DNA of 64,000 nt from Zhongshania sp. R06B22 (GTDB lineage Bacteria; Pseudomonadota; Gammaproteobacteria; Pseudomonadales; Spongiibacteraceae), in the NCBI RefSeq assembly GCF_040892595.1, contig NZ_JBFRYB010000001.1, positions 1,550,001 to 1,614,000 of the forward strand, written 5' to 3'. Both the position numbers and the translations under genes were made by a program. Below the pieces are notes generated by a model. It was not told the DNA's origin. It saw only the letters and a list, made by a program, of their open reading frames with translations, and did not search any database. Positions 43,026-52,024 of the stretch are shown here, one piece after another. The stretch's first letter is position 1. Every line of letters begins with the position of its first letter.

Positions 43026-43901
43026 GTGAAAAAAACAATGTTTACAGTGCGGTTTTACGCCTTCATTGCTGCATTAGCGACGATGATGTTCACTAGCGTG
43101 AATGTGCTCGCCCACGGTATGTCTGAGGCAGATAAACAGCGCGCAATTGAGGCTGGTCTGCCAGATTACATATTGTTGGGTGCAGGTCATATGCTTACCG
43201 GCTATGACCATCTGCTCTTCTTATTTGGGGTTATCTTCTTTCTCAGCCGCTTTGCCGATATTATTAAATTCATCACGGCTTTCACTGTGGGTCACTCGAT
43301 AACGCTAGTTTTTGCCACGCTTTACTCAGTACAGGCAAATTACTTTTTGATTGATGCTGTGATAGCACTCACCGTTTGTTACAAGGGCTTCGAGAATCTG
43401 GACGGCTTCAAACGTTATCTTGGTGTAGTGTCGCCGAATCTAATGTGGATGGTGTTTGGCTTTGGCTTGATTCACGGTTTTGGCCTGTCTACTCGGCTGC
43501 AGCAACTGCCCATGGGGGACGGCAGTATCGTTATGAAAATACTCGCTTTCAACGTCGGTGTCGAAGTCGGTCAAATCGCGGCACTCACCGTAATGCTGGC
43601 ACTGTTAGTAGGGTGGCGCAAGACGGCCTCATTCAAACGCTTTAGCGTTATGGCCAATACATTGCTGGTCATCCTTGGTGGCTTGCTTTTCCTGCATCAA
43701 TTGCATAGTTATCAGCACACCGTACTTGCCGAAAATTTTCCAATTAATACTGATGACCACTCGCATATTCATGAAGATATGGCAGCCGAAGCGAAATCAA
43801 ATATTCTCGATCGCTATCCTAGGCGCATAATCACTCCTCAGCCTTCACCGCAGGAAGAAGGCCCACATGAACATGGCGATGGCGCCTACCACAGCCACTA
43901 A
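43026..43901 (+). CDS. HupE/UreJ-family membrane protein
   Basis: 291-residue protein with a signal peptide (VKKTMFTVRFYAFIAALATMM... to LAHG) and six further hydrophobic segments, including LGAGHMLTGYDHLLFLFGVIFFL (H and D residues characteristic of HupE/UreJ) and FGLIHGFGLSTRL. HupE-like proteins are nickel or cobalt transporters. The C-terminal tail is His-rich (DDHSHIHED, HEHGDGAYHSH). I choose GTG 43026, with AAAGGAG just upstream, over the longer frame from 42936, which runs through the pump remnant. Confidence 0.88.
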   Translation: MKKTMFTVRFYAFIAALATMMFTSVNVLAHGMSEADKQRAIEAGLPDYILLGAGHMLTGYDHLLFLFGVIFFLSRFADIIKFITAFTVGHSITLVFATLYSVQANYFLIDAVIALTVCYKGFENLDGFKRYLGVVSPNLMWMVFGFGLIHGFGLSTRLQQLPMGDGSIVMKILAFNVGVEVGQIAALTVMLALLVGWRKTASFKRFSVMANTLLVILGGLLFLHQLHSYQHTVLAENFPINTDDHSHIHEDMAAEAKSNILDRYPRRIITPQPSPQEEGPHEHGDGAYHSH

Positions 43902-43915
43902 ATAAAGGTGAAAAC

Positions 43916-44263
43916 ATGAAATATCGAATTACTCTGTGTTTACTCGCAAGCTTGTTTGTAAGCTCAAATCTACTGGCGCATGGCAGTGGTCATGCGCCAG
44001 TTACCGAAAAAAAAGCGTTAGCCATAGCAACTCAAACTGTTCAGGGTTTTGCCAATATCGATCCGCAGCTTGGCTTTGGCAAAGTGCCTGCGAGCTGGGC
44101 AAATATCGGTAATGAGGCCGCGACAATTTTTCAGAGTGGCGATGGCTACTATATTTTTAAGGTTGTAAATCCCAGCGATGAGCGCACGCTTTATATCCTG
44201 ATGTCGGCTGAAGGCCAAGTGTATGATGCGAATACCAGCGGTAAGTTTGAAGGCGTAAACTAA
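43916..44263 (+). CDS. Small periplasmic protein, DUF6488-like
   Basis: 115 residues with a signal peptide (cleaved near LLAHG, about residue 22). The mature protein carries HGSGHAPVTEKKALAIATQTVQGF and a C-terminal beta pattern (YYIFKVVNPSDERTLYILMSAEGQVYDANTSGKFEGV), similar in layout to small PepSY-like proteins. I believe it matches DUF6488, a family seen beside metal-efflux genes, but this is from memory. It follows HupE by 14 bases and precedes the next gene by 10, so the three form an operon. Confidence 0.7.
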   Translation: MKYRITLCLLASLFVSSNLLAHGSGHAPVTEKKALAIATQTVQGFANIDPQLGFGKVPASWANIGNEAATIFQSGDGYYIFKVVNPSDERTLYILMSAEGQVYDANTSGKFEGVN

Positions 44264-44273
44264 AGGTGGAGCT

Positions 44274-44621
44274 ATGACGGCTTATATATTTGCCGCAAAG
44301 ATACTTCTCGCAGCGTCGGTTATCGGCTATGCGTCGTGGCTATCTGATAAGAAACCGGTGTTGGCGGGCTTTATTGTCGCGCTACCACTGGTTTCTATTT
44401 TGGCTTTATTTTTTTCGTACGTAGAACACAAAGATCCACAGGCCAGCATTACCTTTGCCAAAAGTATTCTTTTTGGCGTGCCGATTTCATATTTATTCTT
44501 CCTGCCGTTTTTACTGGCTGATCGGCTTCACTTTGGCTTTTGGCAAAGTTATATATCGGGTTTGCTATTGCTGGTCGGGGGCTACTTTGTACACCGAGCG
44601 ATAATGATTGCCATTGGGTGA
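44274..44621 (+). CDS. Small membrane protein, DUF3147-like
   Basis: 115 residues with four membrane segments (about 5-22, 28-48, 62-82, 90-112) and the pattern WLSDKKPVLAGFIVALPLVSILAL. It resembles DUF3147-type proteins in length and topology; function unknown. Third gene of the HupE operon, ten bases after the previous stop. Confidence 0.7.
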   Translation: MTAYIFAAKILLAASVIGYASWLSDKKPVLAGFIVALPLVSILALFFSYVEHKDPQASITFAKSILFGVPISYLFFLPFLLADRLHFGFWQSYISGLLLLVGGYFVHRAIMIAIG

Positions 44622-44626
44622 CCTTC

Positions 44627-44764
44627 CTATTGGCTATCAAACTCATAACCAATTTCAATTAAGAAGCCAGCCCCCTTCTCACCGTTGACGAAGAGTCGGC
44701 AAAGGATTTTCACGAAATATCCACCTGACCATTCGGCTTTATCTTGGGTGAACAGGCGGCGAAG
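44627..44764 (-). other. Possible coding remnant on the minus strand
   Basis: A 46-codon stretch open on the minus strand between two stops reads, in part, WSGGYFVKILCRLFVNGEKG then AGFLIEIGYEFDSQ, which looks protein-like with alternating aromatic residues, but there is no start codon or ribosome site and it is antisense to nothing. Could be the 3' end of a lost gene. Low confidence. Confidence 0.25.
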
Positions 44765-44869
44765 TTACGGGTGAATCGACACGCTGAATTCTAAACATCT
44801 TTAGTTAATGCCCTGTAACGCGATAGGATGGCGGGTATAAAAATAAATAGCGTGTTATAGGGAAAACTT

Positions 44870-47398
44870 ATGATCTTGAATACTCGTCGCTTCTATTGCT
44901 GTGTGTCTGCCTTGTCAGCATTTTTGTCTGTGCCGTTTGTTGTGGCAGAGGAGTCGAATAGCAAGACTAGGGCGGTATTGGAGGAGGTTGTGGTTACTGC
45001 CCGCCGTCGAGAAGAGGGCTTGCAGGAGACACCTCTGGCGATTACAGCTTTAAGTTCGGACTATCTCGATGCAATGGGGGTGAGTTCTATTGCAGACGTT
45101 GAAACCCTCAGTCCAAGTTTGCAGTTTTCTCAAACCAACTATAAAGCACCCGCCATTTTTATTCGCGGTATTGGCCAGCGTTCGGGTAATCCTGTTTTAG
45201 ATCCTGGTGTTGGCGTGTATTTAAACGGGGTGTATATACCGCGCTCTGATGCGCAATTATTAGACGCCGTTGATGTTGCGAATATCCAAGTGTTGCGGGG
45301 GCCGCAGGGCACCTTATTCGGAAAGAATAATATCGGTGGCGCCTTATTGGTTGACTCTAAACGGCCGAGTTCCGATGCAACCGAAGTTGAGGTGCGTGTA
45401 ACCGCTGGAAGTTACGGCCGTAAAGATGGCAAATTAACGGCAAATATACCGTGGACTAATGACAGCATTAGTAGCCGCATCGCCTTGAACTCTAAACGTA
45501 GCGACGGCTATATCGATAACGTTAACTCCAGTCACAATTTATTTGACGAAGATAGATTGGCTGTGTCACAGCGTACTATTTGGTATCCCACGGATACCCT
45601 TGAATTAGACTTTTTTAGTTTTATGAGCCGCATTGATGAGCGCGGTACGCCCTATAGTTGTGGCTTCCAAAATAGCGGAGCAATATTAACCCAAGGTGTT
45701 TACAGAGGCAGTGGCGGAGAGAATCTAAAGGCCGCCTGTGATGCCAGTGCGGCGCTGGCCGATAGCTTTAAAGTCAGTCAAAACGATGAAGATGCGGTTT
45801 ATGCGATAGATAACCAGATGTACGCGCTCACGCTGCGGATGCCGGTGTTCGGCTTGGAGATGGAGAGTGTGAGCAGTTTTGCTCTGCAAGATAATATCCG
45901 CATAAGTGGTGACTCTGACGGCTCCGCAGTTGAGAGCGTGTCGGTGGGTTCTAATGCCGGTAATGCCGTTTTTATGGGTGGTGGTTTGACTGCACCAAGC
46001 GCAGACCGAAATCAGTTCACCCAAGAGTTGAAATTTAACGGTAGCTTATTAGACGACACGCTTAAGCTTACCTTCGGGATATTTTATGCTCGCGAAGAAT
46101 TGAACAATACCTTGGACGGCACGGACGTCGGTGATAACGGTTTGGTGGGGATACCTCCTGATGCTGCAGTTGCACTGCCGGTGGCGGTTCCGCCCGCATT
46201 TTTACTGCCGGTGCAGGCCAATACTGCGTCCTTGGCAGACTACGAAAATGAAACCCGCGCTATCTTTGCACAGGCCTCATGGGATGTGTATGACTGGTTG
46301 CAGTTGACTTTGGGTCTGCGATACACCGAAGAAGAACGGCATGCTATTCACACCATGGTGGTGCCAGATTATGAGGAATATGCGAATCGCCTAAATGCTC
46401 AAATCGGCACTAATCCGGCCATCCTGTTACCGGTGGTACATGCCATGGATGGTATTTATAGTCCAGTTAGTAGGGACCAGTATTTCGCTTATCAGGCGCC
46501 CGAGGTTCCGCTGGTGTTCTTGCCCTCAATTACCGGCGGCACCACCTTTTCAGAATTCACGCCGCTGTTCACGGCCAATTTCATTGCACCTGAATCACTG
46601 GCGAATGCGCTTAATTTTGATAGCGTGATTGCCTACTTTACAGTGAGTGATGGCTTTAAATCGGGCGGCCTTGATGTGCGCTCTACTCAAACCGGCTCAG
46701 AGCTTCAGCAGTTTGATCCCGAGCAAGTCCGCAACACCGAGCTGGGTGTCAAAATAGACGCCCTTGATCAGCGCTTGCGATTTAATGTGGCGGTGTATCA
46801 GCTTGATTACACTGACTTACAAGTCGCCCTTTATGAGCGCGGCAATACCAATACCGAAGTGGTTCAGTTTACCGGTAATGCCGGTGAAGCGGTGGTCGAT
46901 GGTTTTGAACTTGAGTTAACGGCCTTGCTGGGTAACTGGACGATTAACGCCAATGCCGCTTATACCGACGGTGATTTTATTGAGTACGACTTGGGCACCA
47001 ACACCGCCGATGGCTTCGCCATTGTTGATAGAAGCGGCGAAGCCTTTCCACAAGTGCCCCAGAATGTCAGGGGCATGGTGGTTCAATACGATTGGGAAAG
47101 TCCCATAGGCCGCGTTGTGCCTAGTCTCCAGTATTATTATTCCGATGAGATTTTCATCGGTACCGATTACCTCAGCGGCGAGTACGAGAGTTCCAATATC
47201 GGTCAATATGAAATTTATAATGCGCGCATGTTATGGGATGTGAGCGATCAACTTAGTGTTGCTGCTTACATTAATAATCTTAAAGATAGCTCCTACTTTG
47301 TTGGCGGTATTGCCGTCACCAGCGTGATAGGAGTGGCTAACCGAGTGCCTGGCTCGCCAAGGCAGTTTGGTGTTGAAGTGAGCTACCGTTTTCAATAA
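44870..47398 (+). CDS. TonB-dependent receptor
   Basis: 842-residue outer-membrane receptor. Signal peptide to about residue 25 (FVVAEES); TonB-box-like LEEVVVTARRREEGLQETPL; plug domain with VLRGPQGTLFGKNNIGGALLV (about 143-163); long barrel with aromatic C-terminus (VEVSYRFQ). The M20 peptidase gene starts only 12 bases after the stop, so both probably serve uptake and cleavage of one substrate, perhaps a peptide or N-acyl amino acid (inference). A TATAAA element lies 30 bases before the ATG region. Confidence 0.9.
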   Translation: MILNTRRFYCCVSALSAFLSVPFVVAEESNSKTRAVLEEVVVTARRREEGLQETPLAITALSSDYLDAMGVSSIADVETLSPSLQFSQTNYKAPAIFIRGIGQRSGNPVLDPGVGVYLNGVYIPRSDAQLLDAVDVANIQVLRGPQGTLFGKNNIGGALLVDSKRPSSDATEVEVRVTAGSYGRKDGKLTANIPWTNDSISSRIALNSKRSDGYIDNVNSSHNLFDEDRLAVSQRTIWYPTDTLELDFFSFMSRIDERGTPYSCGFQNSGAILTQGVYRGSGGENLKAACDASAALADSFKVSQNDEDAVYAIDNQMYALTLRMPVFGLEMESVSSFALQDNIRISGDSDGSAVESVSVGSNAGNAVFMGGGLTAPSADRNQFTQELKFNGSLLDDTLKLTFGIFYAREELNNTLDGTDVGDNGLVGIPPDAAVALPVAVPPAFLLPVQANTASLADYENETRAIFAQASWDVYDWLQLTLGLRYTEEERHAIHTMVVPDYEEYANRLNAQIGTNPAILLPVVHAMDGIYSPVSRDQYFAYQAPEVPLVFLPSITGGTTFSEFTPLFTANFIAPESLANALNFDSVIAYFTVSDGFKSGGLDVRSTQTGSELQQFDPEQVRNTELGVKIDALDQRLRFNVAVYQLDYTDLQVALYERGNTNTEVVQFTGNAGEAVVDGFELELTALLGNWTINANAAYTDGDFIEYDLGTNTADGFAIVDRSGEAFPQVPQNVRGMVVQYDWESPIGRVVPSLQYYYSDEIFIGTDYLSGEYESSNIGQYEIYNARMLWDVSDQLSVAAYINNLKDSSYFVGGIAVTSVIGVANRVPGSPRQFGVEVSYRFQ

Positions 47399-47409
47399 GA
47401 GATTGATGG

Positions 47410-48858
47410 ATGAAAAAGTTATTAGCTATCGCCTTCCTTGCTTTAATTGCATTTGTCTTGATTCGCGGCCTAATGTTTGGGGTAGATGCGGTCGAGGTGC
47501 AGGGTATCGAGCCCATAGCCTGGGAAGAGGGCAGGCCGCTTGAAAGTCTGATCGCAGCTATACAGATACCGACCATCTCCGAGGGTGACGGCCGGCCAGT
47601 TAATGCAAAGGCCTTTGCTGATTTTAGGCAATATTTAGCCCTGCGTTATCCGCGGGTGTTCAATGAGCTAGAGGTAGAAATACTGGCAGAGCACTCGCTG
47701 TTATTGCGCTGGGACGGATCTGGCAGCCAATCGCCGGTGATGTTTTTAGCGCACCAAGACGTTGTGCCGGTGATTCCAGGTAGTGAGTCATCTTGGCGTT
47801 ACCCCCCCTTTGCCGGGGTGGTGAGTGAGGGTTTTATTTGGGGGCGCGGCGCCCTTGATGATAAGGGAAGTTTAATTAGTATTTTGGAGTCTGCTGAACG
47901 CTTACTCTCTGAAGGTTTTGTGCCTGAGCGAACCATCTATTTCGCCTTTGGACATGACGAAGAAATCGGCGGCGAAGGTGCCAAAGCCATCGCCAAGGCA
48001 CTGGCTCTAAGAAATGTGCGGCTGGGCTTTTTATTGGACGAGGGGGGCTTTGTCACCAAAGACTTAATCCCCGGTATTAAGGGCCGTGTCGCATTAATCG
48101 GCCCTGCAGAAAAGGGCTATGTGAGTTTAAATATAAGCGCGAAGGGCGACGGTGGCCACGCCTCTATGCCCCCCAGTCATACCGCCTTGGGCCTTGTTGC
48201 TAGGGCAATCACCCGCTTGGAGAATAATCCCTTTCCCGCTGATCTTAGTTTTACGCGCGACACCTTGGAGGCTTTAGGTTCAAAGGCGCCGTTTATCCAG
48301 CGCCTGGTGTTTGCCAACCTTTGGCTATTGGGGCCATTGGCGGAAAGTATGATGTCGGATATTCCGGGAGCCAATGCGGGTATCCGCACAACGACGGCGG
48401 CGACCATGATGAGCGCAAGTGTAAAAGACAATGTCTTACCGCTGAGCGCTAACGCCGTGGTTAATTTCAGGATTTTACCGGGGGATACGGTTGAGTCGGT
48501 TATCGCCTATGTGAATCGGGTTATTGATGACCCCGAGGTTGTGGTATCGCCGTATAGTGACTTTGCTAATAACCCTTCCAAGGTCGCCCCTGTGGGTTCG
48601 GGTGGATACCAAGTGTTGAGCGAGATCATTCGACAAGTGCGACCAGATACCGCGGTGGCGCCGCGTTTAGTGGTTGGCGCAACTGACGCACGTCATTTTG
48701 AAGCGATTGCTGATGCGAGCTACCGCTTTTTGGGCTTAGAAGTGGGGCCCGAAGAATTGGCCGGTATGCACGGCACTAATGAGCGGGTATCGGTGGAAAG
48801 TTTTATGGATTCAGTGCGTATCTATTATCGTTTAATGCAACGCTCAGCAGAGCTTTAG
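47410..48858 (+). CDS. Membrane-anchored M20 peptidase
   Basis: 482-residue zinc hydrolase of the M20 family, related to yeast carboxypeptidase S/PM20D1. An N-terminal helix (residues 3-21) anchors it. Metal and catalytic residues: H115 in FLAHQDVVPV, D150 bridging in RGALDDKG, catalytic E184 and ligand E185 in HDEEIGG, D210 in LLDEGG. The insert for dimerisation and the C-terminal MHGTNERVSVE ligand histidine are present. Eukaryotic relatives cleave or form N-acyl amino acids. Coupled to a TonB-dependent receptor upstream. Convergent to dnaE2. Confidence 0.88.
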   Translation: MKKLLAIAFLALIAFVLIRGLMFGVDAVEVQGIEPIAWEEGRPLESLIAAIQIPTISEGDGRPVNAKAFADFRQYLALRYPRVFNELEVEILAEHSLLLRWDGSGSQSPVMFLAHQDVVPVIPGSESSWRYPPFAGVVSEGFIWGRGALDDKGSLISILESAERLLSEGFVPERTIYFAFGHDEEIGGEGAKAIAKALALRNVRLGFLLDEGGFVTKDLIPGIKGRVALIGPAEKGYVSLNISAKGDGGHASMPPSHTALGLVARAITRLENNPFPADLSFTRDTLEALGSKAPFIQRLVFANLWLLGPLAESMMSDIPGANAGIRTTTAATMMSASVKDNVLPLSANAVVNFRILPGDTVESVIAYVNRVIDDPEVVVSPYSDFANNPSKVAPVGSGGYQVLSEIIRQVRPDTAVAPRLVVGATDARHFEAIADASYRFLGLEVGPEELAGMHGTNERVSVESFMDSVRIYYRLMQRSAEL

Positions 48859-48884
48859 AAACACCTTTAAAAATCATGTCCCTG

Positions 48885-48911
48885 GTCTGCGCTGCATATG
48901 ACGCCGCAGAC
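48885..48911. terminator. Weak hairpin between M20 gene and dnaE2
   Basis: 7-bp stem GTCTGCG / CGCAGAC with 13-nt loop between convergent genes. No T-run, so a terminator role is only suggested by position. Confidence 0.35.
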
Positions 48912-48912
48912 A

Positions 48913-51900
48913 TTAATGGAAATCATGGGATGAATTCTTGATATTCATAAGATGGTCGCAGTTTTCAATACTGAAGGCCACCACATGAATCACGGGTGTG
49001 GCATGGCCGCTTGCTGATTTTTGCAGGCAGCCTTTAACCATTAAAATACGGCCTTGTAAGACCGCTTTTTGACAGCGTTCTTGCACTGCTGGCCAGACAA
49101 TAATATTACTGTTGCCGGTTTCATCTTCTAAGGTCATAAACATCACCCCAGAGGCGGTACCCGGTCGTTGTCGACAGCTGACCAAACCGCCAATACGAAT
49201 AAATTTACCGTCCTTAATAGTGTTTAAATCTTGCGCCGTCGCACAATTTTTAAAGACCTTTTGACTGCGCAACAAAGCCATAGGATGGCGCCGGAGAGAG
49301 AGGCCGGTATGGCGATAATCACTGAGAACCTCTTCAGTTTCGACAGGGGGTGTGAGTTGTATGGTGTCCTGTGTCGCTCGCAAATTACCCAAGGGCGCAG
49401 GGGGCTGCCAGGCGCTAATTTCCCACAGGCTTTGGTAGCGGTGCATATTAAAACAGTGGAAGGCATCGGCCTGTACCAATTGCTGCCGGTACTGTTTGGC
49501 GATGCTTAGCCGAGTACAGAAATCGTCCATACTATGGAATAGCGCATCTTGCCGCACCCGGCAGAGTTGCGTCGCGATACGCTGCGTAAAGCCCTTAATT
49601 AAACGCAGGCCCAGACGCAGTGCGGGCGCACTGGGGTCGCCTTCAAGACGGTGATCCCACTCACTATGATTAATACAGATGGCGCGCACCTCAATGTCGT
49701 GACGACGGGCGTCTTGTATCAGTTGCGAGGGCGCATAAAATCCCATCGGCTGACTGTTCAATAGACCACAGTAAAACGCGGCGGGGTAGTGACATTTGAG
49801 CCACGCAGAGGCGTAGGCAAGTAAGGCAAAACTGGCGGAGTGGGACTCTGGAAAACCATAGGCACCAAACCCTTTCATTTGACTAAATAGCCGCTCGGCA
49901 AAATCTTCGCTATAGCCGCGCTCGCGCATACCGCCGACAAGTTTGTCGCGGAATTTTATTAAGTCGCCGTTCTTGCCCCAGCTGGCCATAGCTCGTCGCA
50001 ATTGATCCGCCTCGCCGCCGCTGAAGCCAGCAGCGACCATTGCCAACTGTATGACCTGTTCTTGAAATACTGGCACCCCCAAGGTGCGTTTTAATACCCT
50101 TGCGATGGCGTCATTTTCATACTCGGCTTTTTCTAAACCCTGCCGACGCTGTAAAAACGGATGCACCATGCCGCCTTGAATCGGTCCGGGTCGCACAATG
50201 GCAATTTGAATAACCAGATCATAAAACGTGCGGGGCTGCAGGCGTGGCAACATGGTCATTTGGGCGCGGGATTCAATTTGAAATACCCCCACACTGTCGG
50301 CGATACATAACATTTGATAGGTGGCGGGGTCCTCCGCAGGAATATCACTGAGCTGATGAACCGTACTGCCAGCGGCGCTGATATAGCCAAGGCTCTTACG
50401 TAGCGAGCTGAGCATACCTAGGGCTAATACATCAATTTTCATCATTCCCAGTGCTTCTAAGTCTTCTTTGTCCCACTGGATAATAGTCCGCTCAGGCATG
50501 GCGGCATTTTCTATGGGCACCAAACTAGCAAGGGGGTCGCGGGTAATAACAAAGCCGCCCACGTGTTGCGATAAATGACGGGGAAAGCCCAGAATCTCAT
50601 TAAGCAAAGCCATAAATTGCTGAATGGGAATGCTGTCGGTATCGAACTGGGTTTCTTGTAAGCGTTGAATAAAAGTGCTTTTGTCATCCCACCACGCCAT
50701 ATTGCGCGATAATTTTTGCAGCAAGTAATCGTCTAGGCCAAGGGCTTTACCCACATCGCGAACCGCGCTGCGACGCCGATAACTGATAATGGTGGCGGCG
50801 AGGGCGGCGTGCTGGCGACCGTATTTTTTATAAATATATTGAATAACTTCTTCGCGGCGCTCGTGTTCAAAATCGACGTCGATATCGGGTGGCTCGTCGC
50901 GCTCTCTAGAAATAAAACGCTCAAATAATAACTGTCCCCGCGACGGGTCAACCTCAGTAATAGACAGGCAGTAGCACACCGCCGAATTGGCCGCTGAGCC
51001 TCTGCCCTGGCAGAGAATACCTTGGTTGCGGGCGAACTGAACAATATCGTAAACCGTTAAAAAATAATGCTCGTATTGTAGCTCGGCGATTAAGGCGAGT
51101 TCTTTTTCCAGCAAGCTTTTAACCAGCTCGGGTACGCCTTTGGGCCAGCGCCGTTGCGCGCCATGCAAGGTGATTTCGCGAAGAAATTCACGGGCGTTTT
51201 TATTAATGGGCACCACTTCATTGGGGTACTGGTAACGCAGCTCTTTTAACGTAAACGTGCAGCGCTCGGCAATAGCGACACTCTCGCTGAGTAAGTCTGC
51301 GGGATAGTCTCGCTGTAGCAGTTCCCGCTTTTTAAGATAACGCTCGCTATTGGCCTGTACTTGGCTGCCAAGTTTCTGCACCGAGGTGTTAAGGCGAATG
51401 GCGCTGAGCACATCTTGCAAGGGCTTGCGCTGGCGGCAATGCATATGCACATTGCCACAGGCCACCATACGAATGCCGTGCTCGCGGGCGAGTTGATAGC
51501 GCTTAAAATAATAGGGCTCGGCTTGCTGCTGACCGTGAAAGCTGATGCCCAGCCAGAGTCGATCACTAAAATACTGCTTTAGCTCACTCGCGTAGTGTTC
51601 CTTGTCGTCGGGGTTGAGCCAAATAGCGAAACAGTGCTGACTATAACGTCGTAAATCCCCTAAGTTCAGCTGGTAACTGCCTTTGCTACTGTGCAGGCGG
51701 GCGCGACTAATTAGCGAGCACAGCTCGGTATAGGCAAGCCGCACCGGAGCAATTAAAACCAGATGAATTCCCTCGTCGAGAATAAACTCGGCGCCGCAAA
51801 TTAATTTAATCCCATGCTCTTCACTGGCGCGATAGGCGCGCACAATACCTGATAGCGAACATTCGTCGGTAATGGCGATAGCCTGATAGCCAAGCTCGGC

Positions 51901-52020
51901 GGCCTTGCTAACGAGTTCTTGGGGGTGAGAGGCGCCGCGCAAGAAACTGAAATTACTCAGGCAGTGAAGCTCGGCGTAAGAGCTTGGCTCAGTTGGTGTC
52001 TCGGCTTTTTTACTATGCAT
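48913..52020 (-). CDS. dnaE2: Error-prone DNA polymerase III alpha homologue
   Basis: 1035-residue C-family polymerase of the ImuC/DnaE2 type that carries out SOS mutagenesis together with ImuB. N-terminal PHP domain (YAELHCLSNFSFLRGASHPQEL), polymerase core with GRGSAANSAVCYCLSITEVDP and the catalytic PDIDVDFEH segment, C-terminal OB domain (IRIGGLVSCRQRPGTASGVMFMTLEDETG) and length of ~1040 aa all fit DnaE2. ATG 52020 is preferred to TTG 52032; the latter would overlap imuB by eight bases. Last gene of the imuA-imuB-dnaE2 operon. Confidence 0.95.
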   Translation of the reverse strand: MHSKKAETPTEPSSYAELHCLSNFSFLRGASHPQELVSKAAELGYQAIAITDECSLSGIVRAYRASEEHGIKLICGAEFILDEGIHLVLIAPVRLAYTELCSLISRARLHSSKGSYQLNLGDLRRYSQHCFAIWLNPDDKEHYASELKQYFSDRLWLGISFHGQQQAEPYYFKRYQLAREHGIRMVACGNVHMHCRQRKPLQDVLSAIRLNTSVQKLGSQVQANSERYLKKRELLQRDYPADLLSESVAIAERCTFTLKELRYQYPNEVVPINKNAREFLREITLHGAQRRWPKGVPELVKSLLEKELALIAELQYEHYFLTVYDIVQFARNQGILCQGRGSAANSAVCYCLSITEVDPSRGQLLFERFISRERDEPPDIDVDFEHERREEVIQYIYKKYGRQHAALAATIISYRRRSAVRDVGKALGLDDYLLQKLSRNMAWWDDKSTFIQRLQETQFDTDSIPIQQFMALLNEILGFPRHLSQHVGGFVITRDPLASLVPIENAAMPERTIIQWDKEDLEALGMMKIDVLALGMLSSLRKSLGYISAAGSTVHQLSDIPAEDPATYQMLCIADSVGVFQIESRAQMTMLPRLQPRTFYDLVIQIAIVRPGPIQGGMVHPFLQRRQGLEKAEYENDAIARVLKRTLGVPVFQEQVIQLAMVAAGFSGGEADQLRRAMASWGKNGDLIKFRDKLVGGMRERGYSEDFAERLFSQMKGFGAYGFPESHSASFALLAYASAWLKCHYPAAFYCGLLNSQPMGFYAPSQLIQDARRHDIEVRAICINHSEWDHRLEGDPSAPALRLGLRLIKGFTQRIATQLCRVRQDALFHSMDDFCTRLSIAKQYRQQLVQADAFHCFNMHRYQSLWEISAWQPPAPLGNLRATQDTIQLTPPVETEEVLSDYRHTGLSLRRHPMALLRSQKVFKNCATAQDLNTIKDGKFIRIGGLVSCRQRPGTASGVMFMTLEDETGNSNIIVWPAVQERCQKAVLQGRILMVKGCLQKSASGHATPVIHVVAFSIENCDHLMNIKNSSHDFH

Positions 52021-52024
52021 GGCG

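Noticed and set aside
42784..43038. Minus-strand ORF over the CzcA relic
   Set aside because: The plus strand of this segment encodes recognisable CzcA fragments, so the minus frame is a shadow.
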